Below, one piece after another: positions 7,579 to 16,156 of a stretch of 52,413 nucleotides of DNA (position 1 is the first letter of the stretch; each line of letters begins with the position of its first letter). Under the pieces are notes generated by a model. The model worked only from the letters and a program-made list of their open reading frames with translations. It made no database searches and was not told where the DNA came from. The position numbers and the translations under genes are program-made. This DNA comes from Chryseobacterium aquifrigidense (lineage in GTDB: Bacteria; Bacteroidota; Bacteroidia; Flavobacteriales; Weeksellaceae): contig NZ_VFPD01000001.1 of assembly GCF_006716485.1 (NCBI RefSeq), forward strand, positions 34,249 through 86,661, written 5' to 3'.

Positions 7579-8079
7579 CCATTCAAAATTATACAGTGGC
7601 CAAATATCTGTTTGTATTCTTATTTGGTTTTAAATTTAATAAAAAATAAGAGCTGTACATGAAAACTATTTATTGTTTAGTTGAAAATAGTACCAGAAGA
7701 AAATAATGTCAGCTTATCAGGAATTAAACAGAAGTTTTTCAATGATCCTGTTTTTCTAAGTTTTGGCTAAAAGGCAAGTGGATGCTCTATTTTATTTTTA
7801 AAAGGATAAAGCCTATTCCTATTGAATATCATGATGGGCTATGATGTAGATAAACCGTTCTTCAATTAAATTTTTGCTATATTTACCCAGAATACCATAA
7901 GTATATCAATTACGTGGAAGACATTAATCTTTGGCTGAACCAACCCAAAAAAGGGTAATATCTGGCTATAGAATCTAATTCTATAAAATTTTCTTTTGAG
8001 AGCAGTCCTGATTATATATCAGGACATCATAACTATTGCTCTATTTTCATAATTCAATAACATTCATAAAGAAAAAAAG
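7579..8079. other. 501-bp intergenic region without a gene
   Basis: No open frame of credible composition. Short stretches read like coding remnants but are broken by stops in every frame, so decayed coding DNA is possible. A perfect 8-bp inverted repeat with a 5-base loop (GTCCTGAT/ATCAGGAC) lies at 8005-8025, 55 bases before the DoxX gene; it could be an operator or a small structured leader. Confidence 0.5.
8005..8025. promoter_or_regulatory. Inverted repeat upstream of the DoxX gene
   Basis: GTCCTGAT, five bases, ATCAGGAC. It is a perfect 8-bp palindrome in AT-rich DNA without a T run after it, so an operator fits better than a terminator. Confidence 0.3.
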
Positions 8080-8448
8080 ATGAATACACTTGTATTAATA
8101 ATTCAAGGGTTGCTTGCCCTATTTTTTATAATGCCAGGTTATGGTAAAATCAGTGGCAGTAAAGTGAGCCATGTAGCAAATGGACATCTGAAGGCGACCA
8201 GTTCAATCATACCCATCAGAATACTGGGGATTTTAGAATTACTTGGCTGTATAGGTATTATCCTTCCCTGGATTTTAGGAATAGTTCCTGTTTTAACACC
8301 TATAGCTGCTGTCTGTTTTTGTATAATCATGCTTGCGGGTATGATTATTCATACTGTAAAAAAAGAGTATAAAATGCTTCCGATGTTAGTAGTCGTATTT
8401 GTGCTGTCTTTTTTGGTAGCATATTATAGATTTATCAACCTGATCTAA
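8080..8448 (+). CDS. DoxX-like integral membrane protein
   Basis: 122 residues, four hydrophobic segments (about 3-18, 42-65, 68-90, 97-118), with the family's PGYGKISGS-type sequence after helix 1 (usual form G-x-x-K-L-x-G). DoxX-like proteins are small membrane proteins with proposed links to quinone- or redox-related processes; the role of this one is unknown. It is a single gene with no partner. Downstream is the tRNA-like repeat array. Confidence 0.8.
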   Translation: MNTLVLIIQGLLALFFIMPGYGKISGSKVSHVANGHLKATSSIIPIRILGILELLGCIGIILPWILGIVPVLTPIAAVCFCIIMLAGMIIHTVKKEYKMLPMLVVVFVLSFLVAYYRFINLI

Positions 8449-8545
8449 TGGTAATTCTATTATTGTTATAGCATTTGAATAAATTACATTCTTTGGAGGC
8501 TTATGTTGCCAGAAGTGTCACTTAAAATAATGGCATCTTTTATTG

Positions 8546-8578
8546 AAAAAAGAGACATCTATCAGATAGTTGTCTTTT
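8546..8578. terminator. Terminator between DoxX and tRNA-like unit C
   Basis: Arms AGACATCTAT and ATAGTTGTCT (one mismatch) are followed by T on the plus strand and, through the preceding A run, by T on the minus strand. It can serve both the DoxX gene and tRNA-like unit C. Confidence 0.5.
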
Positions 8579-8582
8579 TAAG

Positions 8583-8653
8583 TGAGTGCAAAAAGGATTC
8601 GGGCATTTGCTGTCTTGATTGAATCGGGATTCTGTATCCTGTTTGATTCATTA
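8583..8653 (-). repeat. tRNA-like unit C (decayed)
   Basis: Same layout as unit A: T-arm and 3' acceptor strand of tRNA-Arg, palindromic arm, and the AATGAATCAAAC start. It has several substitutions in the T-arm, so it is an older copy. It lies 147 bases before unit D. Confidence 0.65.
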
Positions 8654-8693
8654 ATATTGTTGGATTGTAAAATAAGAAATGTAGTATTTAAAA

Positions 8694-8725
8694 ACAAAAA
8701 ACCTCACAATAAAAATTGTGAGGTT
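8694..8725 (-). terminator. Terminator of tRNA-like unit D
   Basis: A perfect 11-bp hairpin (arms 8700-8710 and 8715-8725) with T run on the minus strand, of a second sequence type (CCTCACAAT stem) also found after units F and G. Confidence 0.65.
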
Positions 8726-8729
8726 CTTG

Positions 8730-9150
<421 letters not shown>

Positions 9151-9154
9151 TAAG

Positions 9155-9225
9155 TGAGCGTGAAAGGATTCGAACCTTTGACCGTCCCGATTGAAATCGG
9201 GATGCTCTATCCTGTTTGATTCATT
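9155..9225 (-). repeat. tRNA-like unit E
   Basis: Well-preserved unit with one change in the acceptor strand (CACGCTC). It can be translated in the GIY-YIG frame as [20 protein letters not shown], the same end as the intact gene, so it looks like the 3' stump of a deleted GIY-YIG copy. Confidence 0.75.
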
Positions 9226-9267
9226 AATATTGTTGGATTGTAAAATAAGAAATGTAGTATTTTAAAA

Positions 9268-9299
9268 ACAAAAAACCTCACAATGAAAATTGTGAGGTT
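9268..9299 (-). terminator. Terminator of tRNA-like unit F
   Basis: Perfect 11-bp hairpin of the CCTCACAAT type (arms 9274-9284, 9289-9299) with T run on the minus strand. Confidence 0.65.
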
Positions 9300-9303
9300 T
9301 TTG

Positions 9304-9374
9304 TGAGCGCGAAAGGATTCGAACCTTTGACCGTCCCGATTGAAATCGGGATGCTCTATCCTGTTTGATTCATT
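9304..9374 (-). repeat. tRNA-like unit F
   Basis: T-arm and 3' strand identical to tRNA-Arg, with a perfect 8-bp palindrome in place of the anticodon arm. It is 149 bases from unit E and 145 from unit G. Confidence 0.75.
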
Positions 9375-9412
9375 AGCGTTGTGGATTGTATAGGGTATGT
9401 AGTATTCTAAAA

Positions 9413-9444
9413 ACAAAAAACCTCACAATGAAAATTGTGAGGTT
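9413..9444 (-). terminator. Terminator of tRNA-like unit G
   Basis: Same perfect 11-bp CCTCACAAT hairpin as after units D and F (arms 9419-9429, 9434-9444), followed by T on the minus strand. Confidence 0.65.
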
Positions 9445-9448
9445 CTTG

Positions 9449-9519
9449 TGAGCGCGAAAGGATTCGAACCTTTGACCGTCCCGATTGAAATCGGGATGCT
9501 ATATCCTGTTTGATTCATT
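9449..9519 (-). repeat. tRNA-like unit G
   Basis: The first unit downstream of intact tRNA-Arg copy 3. The 3' half is identical to that tRNA and the D-arm side is broken. It begins, in transcription sense, with the AATGAATCAAAC sequence shared by the better-preserved units. Confidence 0.75.
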
Positions 9520-9561
9520 AACATTGTTGGATTGTAAATTAAGAAGTGTAAGCTTCTAAAA

Positions 9562-9592
9562 CAAAAAAGACTTACTATTTCTAGTAAGTCTT
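9562..9592 (-). terminator. Terminator of tRNA-Arg copy 3
   Basis: Perfect 11-bp hairpin (arms 9567-9577 and 9582-9592) plus six T on the minus strand, five bases after the tRNA. Confidence 0.7.
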
Positions 9593-9596
9593 AAAG

Positions 9597-9670
9597 TGAG
9601 CGCGAAAGGATTCGAACCTTTGACCGTCTGCTTAGAAGGCAGATGCTCTATCCAGCTGAGCTACGCACCC
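9597..9670 (-). tRNA. tRNA-Arg (anticodon TCT), copy 3
   Basis: Identical to copies 1 and 2, with a complete cloverleaf and anticodon TCT. It is last of a Ser-Pro-Arg operon with a well-formed promoter, so it is probably the ancestral locus of the duplicated cassettes. Confidence 0.95.
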
Positions 9671-9702
9671 ATTAAGCAGTTTTGAGAAAACTACTAAAAC
9701 AG

Positions 9703-9777
9703 TCGGGGCGGCAGGATTCGAACCTGCGACCTCCTGGTCCCAAACCAGGCGCGATGACCGGACTACGCTACGCCCCG
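9703..9777 (-). tRNA. tRNA-Pro (anticodon TGG), copy 3
   Basis: Same sequence as the copies at 325-399 and 848-922. It lies 32 bases from tRNA-Arg and 14 bases from tRNA-Ser. Confidence 0.95.
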
Positions 9778-9791
9778 AATATATAGAAGAG

Positions 9792-9876
9792 CGGAGGGTA
9801 AGGGATTCGAACCCTTGCGACACTTTCGCGTCGACAGTTTAGCAAACTGCTCCGTTAACCACTCCGGCAACCCTCC
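9792..9876 (-). tRNA. tRNA-Ser (anticodon GCT)
   Basis: 85 bases with a long variable arm (CGACGCGAAAGTGTCG) as expected for a class II tRNA. Acceptor GGAGGGT/ACCCTCC, discriminator G, anticodon loop TTGCTAA. First gene of the Ser-Pro-Arg operon. Confidence 0.95.
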
Positions 9877-9921
9877 TTTTTTGTTTATTTTTTAATGATC
9901 GTTGTTCCGTTATTGCGAGTG

Positions 9922-9953
9922 CAAATATAGAACAGATTTCTTTATTTACCAAA
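9922..9953 (-). promoter_or_regulatory. Promoter of the tRNA-Ser-Pro-Arg operon
   Basis: On the minus strand TTTG at 9953-9950, 20 bases, then TATATTTG at 9929-9922: a full match to the Bacteroidota promoter, 45 bases before the tRNA-Ser. Confidence 0.7.
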
Positions 9954-9975
9954 TAAAATTCAAGAAAATTTTGTG

Positions 9976-9983
9976 TATTTTTG
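9976..9983 (+). promoter_or_regulatory. Promoter -7 element for the amidase gene
   Basis: TATTTTTG fits TAnnTTTG, 29 bases before the ATG at 10013. It lies after the far-upstream ATG at 9902, so that longer start would not be transcribed. Confidence 0.45.
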
Positions 9984-10012
9984 AACTAATAAATCATTCA
10001 AAAACCAAACTG

Positions 10013-11038
10013 ATGCGTAAAACATTATATATCATCGGATTAAGCACTTTTGTTTTTTCATGTACCTCCCAACAAAATGTGAAAAAAAATACTTACCAAC
10101 CGAAAACCCCAATAACACAGGCGAAACCGACTGTTAAGACAACACCTCCGGTTGCTCCAAAACCAAAAGTTGTATCTGATCATGGCGTAGATTTTTTTAC
10201 TACCAATATAGCAGATCCAACAAAAAATGATAATACGGCAAGTTATGGTTCTATTGTATCTGCAAAACCAGCCGGATATAAGGTAGTGAAAACCTATTTT
10301 CCTGCAGTTGCTCAAAATTTCAGACAACGTTATCTGATATTGCATTATACCGCTCTTGCGGATGATAAGTCCATTACTGTTCTTACCCAGCAGGCTGTAA
10401 GCGCCCATTATCTCGTAAATAATACCGGAGATAACGAGATCTATCAATTGGTAGATGAAAACAAGCGGGCATATCATGCAGGCGTAAGTGCGTGGAGAAA
10501 TGATAAAAATCTTAACGATAATTCTATCGGTATTGAAATTGTTAATACAGGATATACTACAGATAGTACAGGTAAAAGAACTTTTGCTCCTTTTAGTGAT
10601 GAACAGGTAAGAAAAGTAGCTGCCTTGGTTAAAGACATTGTAACAAGATATCAGATTCAGCCTACGAATGTATTGGCGCATGCGGATATCGCACCTACAA
10701 GAAAGCAGGATCCCGGGCCTATGTTCCCATGGAAGAAGCTTTATGATGAATACCAGGTGGGAATGTGGTATGATGAAGCAGCTAAACAGACTTATCTTGA
10801 ACCGGCACAGGCAGACTTGGCAGCAAGATATAATGATTCCAGCTTTATTTTTCTTATTCAGACTTCATTGCAGAAATTCGGATATGCGCTTGATCTCAGC
10901 GGAAAATGGGATGATGCCACCAAAAAAACAATTGAAGCTTTCCAGTATCACTTCCGTCCACAAAATTATGACGGAATTATGGATGCTGAAACATGGGCAA
11001 TACTCCAGGCTTTAAATCAAAAATATCCAGCAAAATAA
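10013..11038 (+). CDS. N-acetylmuramoyl-L-alanine amidase lipoprotein with peptidoglycan-binding domain
   Basis: 341 residues from ATG 10013, chosen because it begins a clean lipoprotein signal (MRKTLYIIGLSTFVFSC, lipobox FSC). After a Pro/Lys/Thr-rich linker comes an Amidase_2 domain (about 95-250). Its zinc ligands are visible: H111 in LHYTA, H223 in HADIAP and D233 in DPGP. A PG_binding_1 domain fills about 270-341 (QTSLQKFGY, DAETWAILQ). It should cleave the MurNAc-L-Ala bond in the periplasm, anchored to the outer membrane like AmiD, in cell-wall turnover or recycling. Single gene, closed by a strong terminator. Confidence 0.9.
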   Translation: MRKTLYIIGLSTFVFSCTSQQNVKKNTYQPKTPITQAKPTVKTTPPVAPKPKVVSDHGVDFFTTNIADPTKNDNTASYGSIVSAKPAGYKVVKTYFPAVAQNFRQRYLILHYTALADDKSITVLTQQAVSAHYLVNNTGDNEIYQLVDENKRAYHAGVSAWRNDKNLNDNSIGIEIVNTGYTTDSTGKRTFAPFSDEQVRKVAALVKDIVTRYQIQPTNVLAHADIAPTRKQDPGPMFPWKKLYDEYQVGMWYDEAAKQTYLEPAQADLAARYNDSSFIFLIQTSLQKFGYALDLSGKWDDATKKTIEAFQYHFRPQNYDGIMDAETWAILQALNQKYPAK

Positions 11039-11046
11039 TTCAAATT

Positions 11047-11072
11047 AAAACGCATCGGTTAGATGCGTTTTT
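11047..11072 (+). terminator. Terminator after the amidase gene
   Basis: Stem AAAACGCATC/GATGCGTTTT with a 5-base loop, then T. Confidence 0.75.
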
Positions 11073-11110
11073 GCTATCTTTAAACGATCAAAAACAGTAA
11101 AATATCTGTA

Positions 11111-12511
11111 ATGGAAAATTTCAGAAAAGAAAGTGATCTATTAGGCGAACTGAATGTGCCTATAGATGCTTATTATGGGGTTCAGACACAAAGAGCTATC
11201 GACAATTTTAAAATTTCAGGACAACTTTTGTCTTCATATCCGGATTTCATAAAAGGTTTGGCATTTGTAAAAAAAGCAGCAGCTAAAACCAATTATGAAT
11301 TAGGACTTTTAGACGAAAATCTGTATTTTAAAATAGCAGAAGCATGTGATGAAATTGTAGAAGGGAAATATCATGAGCAGTTTCCGGTAGATATGATTCA
11401 GGGAGGAGCAGGAACTTCCATCAACATGAATGCGAATGAAGTGATCGCCAATATCGTATTGGAAAAAATGGGAAAAAATAAAGGAGAATACGAATTCTGT
11501 TCACCTAATGACCATATCAATCTTTCTCAGTCTACTAATGATGCTTATCCTACGGCAATCAAAATGGGATTGCTTCAGATGAATATCGGACTGGTAGAAA
11601 AACTGGAAAGAATTATCACGGCTTTCCGTGCAAAAGGACAGGAATTCCAGGATGTTATTAAAATGGGACGTACGCAACTTCAGGATGCTGTTCCAATGAC
11701 TTTGGGACAAGAGTTTGAAGCCTATGCAGCCACTTTGGAAGAGGATATCTCCAAACTGAATAACAATGCAAGCCTTTTTGTAGAAGTTAATATGGGAGCA
11801 ACCGCTATCGGAACAGGATTAAACGCTCCGGTAGGATACGCTACTCTTTGCGCTAAAAACTTAGCTCAGATTACAGGATTCCCGATTGTTTCTGCGCCGG
11901 ATTTAGTAGAAGCTACTCCTGATACAGGATCTTATGTGATCTACTCTTCAGCAACAAAACGTCTTGCAGTAAAGCTGTCTAAAATCTGTAATGATTTAAG
12001 ATTGCTTTCATCAGGTCCAAGAGCCGGACTTTTTGAAATTAACCTTCCTCCAATGCAGCCGGGATCTTCTATTATGCCGGGGAAAGTAAATCCTGTAATT
12101 CCGGAAGTGGTCAACCAGGTTTGTTTCAAAGTATTCGGAAACGATCTTACCGTAACTTTTGCAGCAGAAGCAGGACAATTGCAGCTGAATGTAATGGAAC
12201 CGGTACTTTCTCATGCCATCATGGAAAATATCAACTTCCTTTGCAATGCTTTGGATACACTTCGTGATAAGTGTGTGGTAGGAATTACTGCCAATAAAGA
12301 AATCTGCCTGAATATGGTGAAGCACAGCATCGGGATTGTAACAGCATTGAACCCTTATATCGGGTACAAACAGTCTACTCAGATTGCAAAAGAAGCATTG
12401 GAAACCGGGAAAAGTGTTTACAACCTCGTTCTGGAGAAAGGAATTCTTTCTCAGGAAAAACTGGATGAAATCCTTGATCCGAAAAACATGCTGAAGCCGC
12501 ATAACAAATAA
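11111..12511 (+). CDS. aspA: Aspartate ammonia-lyase
   Basis: 466 residues, normal length for aspartase. It converts L-aspartate to fumarate and ammonia in the cytoplasm. The fumarase/aspartase signature GSSIMPGKVNPV lies at about 317-328 and carries the mobile loop with the catalytic serine. Other family blocks are present (YYGVQTQRA near the start, GRTQLQDAVPMTLGQEF, NMGATAIGTG). Aspartase rather than class II fumarase is favoured by MENFRKESDLLGELNVP at the N-terminus and QLQLNVMEPV in the third conserved block. Single gene. Confidence 0.92.
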   Translation: MENFRKESDLLGELNVPIDAYYGVQTQRAIDNFKISGQLLSSYPDFIKGLAFVKKAAAKTNYELGLLDENLYFKIAEACDEIVEGKYHEQFPVDMIQGGAGTSINMNANEVIANIVLEKMGKNKGEYEFCSPNDHINLSQSTNDAYPTAIKMGLLQMNIGLVEKLERIITAFRAKGQEFQDVIKMGRTQLQDAVPMTLGQEFEAYAATLEEDISKLNNNASLFVEVNMGATAIGTGLNAPVGYATLCAKNLAQITGFPIVSAPDLVEATPDTGSYVIYSSATKRLAVKLSKICNDLRLLSSGPRAGLFEINLPPMQPGSSIMPGKVNPVIPEVVNQVCFKVFGNDLTVTFAAEAGQLQLNVMEPVLSHAIMENINFLCNALDTLRDKCVVGITANKEICLNMVKHSIGIVTALNPYIGYKQSTQIAKEALETGKSVYNLVLEKGILSQEKLDEILDPKNMLKPHNK

Positions 12512-12521
12512 TTCTATAAAC

Positions 12522-12578
12522 GATGAATGATCAATGATAATTAATGTTTTAAAAGTTTTTTATCATTGATTACTCATC
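12522..12578. terminator. Long imperfect hairpin after aspA
   Basis: An 11-bp perfect stem, ATCAATGATAA/TTATCATTGAT (12530-12540 and 12560-12570), extended by GATGA/TCATC outside. There is no long T run. Similar TCATC-rich spacers recur before lepB (near 40980-41040), so this may be an intergenic repeat rather than a classic terminator. Confidence 0.4.
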
Positions 12579-12596
12579 ATTAATCACTTATAATTC

Positions 12597-13451
12597 GTGA
12601 GGTTTTTAATCATAATTCCCGCTCATAACGAAGAAAATAACCTGCCATTGACTCTGGATTCTTTACAGCAGCAAAGCAGCAAAGATTTCAAAGTAGTGGT
12701 AGTGAATGACGGCTCTACAGACAGAACTTCTGAGATGATCCGGAAATATACAGAAACTGATTCCCGGTTCGAAACAATCAATCTGCAGAAATCTGAACAT
12801 CAGCCAGGTTCTAAAGTGGTTCATGCTTTTAAAATGGGACTGCATACTCAAACCATGGATGAATTTGACATCATCTGTAAATTTGATGCTGATATTATTC
12901 TTCCGGAAAACTATCTTGCTGCAGTAGAAACAGCTTTTACCGCGCATCCGGAATATGGACTGGTAGGAGGTCTTCTGTACATAGAAAAAGACGGAAGCTG
13001 GGTGTATGAGGGAAATTCTAATAAACATCACGTAAGAGGTCCTATGAAGGCTTACCGTAAAGAATGTTTTGTTCAGATCGGTGGTTTAAGGGAAACGTTG
13101 GGCTGGGATAATATTGATTCCATATTACTGGATCATCTGGGGTGGAAAGAAATTGTTCTTCCAGAACTCCATGTAAAGCTGATTAAAGTAAAAGGAGCCG
13201 ATTATACAATACGTCCCGCAGATTACTACGGAAGATATTTTTATTTCCTGGGACTGAACAGGTTTCTGGCTTATATTGCCTCTTCAAAAGAAGCTATGAA
13301 AAGTAAATCTGCCTCATTTTTCTTTGATATTATTACATCTTATGAAAACTGCAGATCAAAAAAATTAGAACTGAAAATTACCAAAGAAGAACGAAAAGCC
13401 GTTAATGATCAGCGTTGGAAAATGTTGAAAAAGAAATGGCTGAAGATGTAG
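12597..13451 (+). CDS. Family 2 glycosyltransferase
   Basis: 284 residues, starting at GTG 12597 (MRFLIIIPAHNEENNLP). GT-A fold: VVVNDGSTDRT near residue 35-45 binds the nucleotide, and D97-A98-D99 is the metal-binding DxD in KFDADIILP. A further acidic site is in the GWDNIDSIL segment (about 165). No membrane segments, so it acts on the cytoplasmic face. It is followed 118 bases later by another glycosyltransferase and faces a flippase/FkbM pair, which points to assembly of a surface glycan or glycolipid. Acceptor unknown. Confidence 0.85.
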   Translation: MRFLIIIPAHNEENNLPLTLDSLQQQSSKDFKVVVVNDGSTDRTSEMIRKYTETDSRFETINLQKSEHQPGSKVVHAFKMGLHTQTMDEFDIICKFDADIILPENYLAAVETAFTAHPEYGLVGGLLYIEKDGSWVYEGNSNKHHVRGPMKAYRKECFVQIGGLRETLGWDNIDSILLDHLGWKEIVLPELHVKLIKVKGADYTIRPADYYGRYFYFLGLNRFLAYIASSKEAMKSKSASFFFDIITSYENCRSKKLELKITKEERKAVNDQRWKMLKKKWLKM

Positions 13452-13482
13452 AAGCTGATTTTTAAGCATTGTAAATGTTCAT

Positions 13483-13545
13483 CAATAGAAACGGGTTTTA
13501 ACCCGTTCAATAAAAAATAAAAGTCCACTGGCTTTAGCCAAAACC
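13483..13545. repeat. Paired-hairpin intergenic repeat, copy 1
   Basis: Two small inverted repeats in a row, ACGGGTTTTAACCCGT and TGGCTTTAGCCA, with a spacer and the end CCAAAACCTA. The copy at 32701-32765 has the same architecture and matching core words (CAATAG, TTCAA, TCCA, GGCTTTAGCCAAAAC). Confidence 0.6.
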
Positions 13546-13568
13546 TAAGATATAACTCCAATTAACCC

Positions 13569-14609
13569 GTGAAAAAAATAGCTTACATAGAAATAGACAC
13601 TCACGCAGAAATTGCTCAGGCTTTCATGGATATTATGGAGGGTTCTAAGGATTTTGCGGTAGACTATTATTTTTCAAAAAGGATCAAAGATCAGGTAAGT
13701 CATCGCAATGAAGCTGTTTTCTTATCGGATAGCTCTATGATTCTGGATCAGTTAAAAGGGAAAGGATATGACCTGGTGATAATAGGAACTGTTCATCGTT
13801 ATTTTAATACATTTTTGGCAATAACAAAAAAGTACAATACCGCAGTTATTACCCACAATCTTAATTTCATAAAAGCCACAAAACTGGATCTGATGAAAAG
13901 CGTTTTCAAAGGGGATATTATTTTCAGATTAAAACTGTGGCTGAAAGAAGGATTATTTTATAAAACCAAAGTTTATAAGAGTTCGAGAACACTTTTCGTA
14001 CTGGATGAAGCATTGGTTTCTGGGAGATATCAGCATTTGCCACTGTTTTATACAAGAGATTTTGACAAAGTGGAAAATGAAAACCTTGTGGTGGTGATTC
14101 CTGGTGGAGTTTCGCAAAAAAGAAGAGATTACGCCTATATTTTTAAAACCATTCAGGAACTCAATACGGACAGGCCCTGCCAATTTATTTTCCTGGGGAA
14201 AGCAAGCGGGCATGAGTTTAAACAACTTGAAAATCTGTCTGAAAAATTACCTGAAAACATTGAAATCACTTATTTTTCAGAAAGAGTTTCCTCTGAAGAT
14301 TTTGAAAAATGGATGCAGAAAGCAGACGTTTTATGGTGTCCGATTCAGCAGGATACAGAGTTTTTCAGTATGAAAGAAACGTATGGACTGACTAAAATGA
14401 CAGGAAACCTTGGGGATGCCATAGCGTATGGAAAACTGGCTGTTTTTCCAGGAAATTATCCTTCAAAACTAAACTTTATTATTCCTGAAAAAGAAAATAT
14501 TCTCGAGCAGTTAAAGATCGCTTCTGAAAATCCATTTGATTTTTATACAACGTACAACAGGAAGGGAGTTCAGAAAAAACTGGAGCAATTTCTAACAAGT
14601 CTGATCTAA
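13569..14609 (+). CDS. Glycosyltransferase, GT-B-like
   Basis: 346 residues from GTG 13569. The N-terminal half lacks a clear motif. The second half reads like a GT-B C-terminal domain: VVVIPGGVSQKRRDY (about 176-190), FIFLGKA, and a donor-site region from MKETYGLTKMT to GDAIAYGKLAVFP at about 275-300. There is no signal peptide. It is probably cotranscribed or coordinated with the GT2 gene before it. The exact sugar and acceptor cannot be read. A non-catalytic GT-like protein is possible because the usual E-x7-E pair is not obvious. Confidence 0.65.
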   Translation: MKKIAYIEIDTHAEIAQAFMDIMEGSKDFAVDYYFSKRIKDQVSHRNEAVFLSDSSMILDQLKGKGYDLVIIGTVHRYFNTFLAITKKYNTAVITHNLNFIKATKLDLMKSVFKGDIIFRLKLWLKEGLFYKTKVYKSSRTLFVLDEALVSGRYQHLPLFYTRDFDKVENENLVVVIPGGVSQKRRDYAYIFKTIQELNTDRPCQFIFLGKASGHEFKQLENLSEKLPENIEITYFSERVSSEDFEKWMQKADVLWCPIQQDTEFFSMKETYGLTKMTGNLGDAIAYGKLAVFPGNYPSKLNFIIPEKENILEQLKIASENPFDFYTTYNRKGVQKKLEQFLTSLI

Positions 14610-14648
14610 GAAACTTCAGGTTATTCCATTTTTTCTTCTTAAATGTAC

Positions 14649-16148
14649 CTATTTGATCTTAAATACACTCTTAATAAATCTCATATTCAGATAATCTTCA
14701 ACCGGGAAAATTTTGGTGAAGTAATTTCCGATATAGATCAATATCAAAACAACTGCAGGTTTGTAAACAAGGTTAAGCAGATTGCTGTTGAAATTCGGAA
14801 GAACAATTGCTACGGTAATGGCTAAAGTACAGATAATAGAGACGAAAATCATTTCAATACTCAACGGCGAAACCTTAAATACAATATAATTGAAAACAAT
14901 TTTCACAACATTGTAAATGGTAAGTGAAATAGCCGTAGATAAAGCAATTCCGATCAGCTTCAGATCCGTGTTTTTAATGAAATAATAATTCAGTCCGATA
15001 GTCAGTCCGGCCAGCAAAAGCATCACCAGAATATTGAATCTGTAATATTTTGAGAGTGAAATAATATTTCCGTTGAATCCGGTGGCAAGATCGATCAATA
15101 CCGCAGAACCCCAGATCCAGACTACAGGCTCATATTCTCGGAGCATTGTCCCGTTCTTTGGCATAAATTGCGTCAGATAAGGGAATCCCACCATAATACA
15201 TGAGAATAAAACAGCTCCGAGGAAGTACAGTGTTAAAGATGTCTTTTTATGGAATCTGTCCAGTTCCACCATATCTCCGTCTGCCAGAGTTTTATTAATG
15301 ATAGGTGCGGAAATATTGAATAATCCAAGCTGTGGAATAGAAATCAATGAGATCAGAGCATACAGAACAGAGTAAATTCCTACCTCTTCCATTCCCATAA
15401 ATTCTCCGATCATAAAACTGTTGATCGCAAGGTAATTACCAAAAGTTCCAAGAAAACCGAAGAAACTATAATTGAAAAACTCCTTCCAGAAATCATTCTT
15501 TTTAAAATAATCCGTCTTAAAATCCAGGTGAATTTTTTCCAGTTTGTTGGTGTAATAAATATACCCCAAAAGCATTAAAAAGAAGATGCCAAAAAAGAAA
15601 GCATATGCAATGGTCTGTGATGTAGCAGCCGTAATATTCTGTGATAAAGCAAAGAAAAACAGACAGAATGCTCCCAGATTCGCTATTTTCGGAAACAGAT
15701 TGTCGAAGATATTGGAAACTACAATTCTTTTATAATTGGACGTATATTTATTGAAAATAGCACAGAATGAAAGGATTAAAATCAAAGGTAGAATCATCTC
15801 TTTGATCTTCCATGCCTCTGAATGTCTGAATTTTGGGTAAAAATAGGGGAGAATAAAAAATACAATCGTAAAAATCAGAAAGTTGATAAAAACGGTCAGT
15901 AGCGACAGCGACAGCATATTCTGTTTCTTGCCATCTTTTTCTACTTTGTGGAAAAATTTTACATTCGAATAAGAAATACCTAAAACAACAAAAGGAACCA
16001 GCATCTCAGCCGTTGGAAGAATGTAGCGCAGCTTTCCGTAAAATTCAAAATCATTCGGAAATATAAATATCGCGGAAACGGTGCCCAGCAAAAAACCAAT
16101 ATAACCGATAATGGAATATTTGAAGCCTTGTCTCGCTACTACACTCAT
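14649..16148 (-). CDS. Polysaccharide/oligosaccharide flippase (Wzx/MATE-like)
   Basis: 499 residues with 12 to 14 hydrophobic segments over the whole length, starting VARQGFKYSIIGYIGFLLG, the usual opening of polysaccharide-biosynthesis membrane proteins of the MOP superfamily. It should flip an undecaprenyl-linked saccharide across the inner membrane. The FkbM methyltransferase gene ends 8 bases upstream on the same strand, so they form an operon. The two glycosyltransferase genes converge on it from the other side. Confidence 0.85.
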   Translation of the reverse strand: MSVVARQGFKYSIIGYIGFLLGTVSAIFIFPNDFEFYGKLRYILPTAEMLVPFVVLGISYSNVKFFHKVEKDGKKQNMLSLSLLTVFINFLIFTIVFFILPYFYPKFRHSEAWKIKEMILPLILILSFCAIFNKYTSNYKRIVVSNIFDNLFPKIANLGAFCLFFFALSQNITAATSQTIAYAFFFGIFFLMLLGYIYYTNKLEKIHLDFKTDYFKKNDFWKEFFNYSFFGFLGTFGNYLAINSFMIGEFMGMEEVGIYSVLYALISLISIPQLGLFNISAPIINKTLADGDMVELDRFHKKTSLTLYFLGAVLFSCIMVGFPYLTQFMPKNGTMLREYEPVVWIWGSAVLIDLATGFNGNIISLSKYYRFNILVMLLLAGLTIGLNYYFIKNTDLKLIGIALSTAISLTIYNVVKIVFNYIVFKVSPLSIEMIFVSIICTLAITVAIVLPNFNSNLLNLVYKPAVVLILIYIGNYFTKIFPVEDYLNMRFIKSVFKIK

Positions 16149-16156
16149 AAGTCGTT

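Noticed and set aside
9207..9416. 69-residue minus-strand frame ending in NESNRIEHPDF-like sequence
   Set aside because: It is a read-through of repeat units E and F with only the GIY-YIG tail and no nuclease core; treated as a stump of the repeat.
9632..9823. 63-residue minus-strand frame
   Set aside because: It lies across tRNA-Ser, tRNA-Pro and tRNA-Arg (GRSVVRSSRLVWDQEVAGSNPAAPT type) and is not a protein gene.
10058..10681. 207-residue minus-strand frame opposite the amidase
   Set aside because: Cys/Arg/Ile-rich shadow composition; the plus-strand amidase has all catalytic residues.
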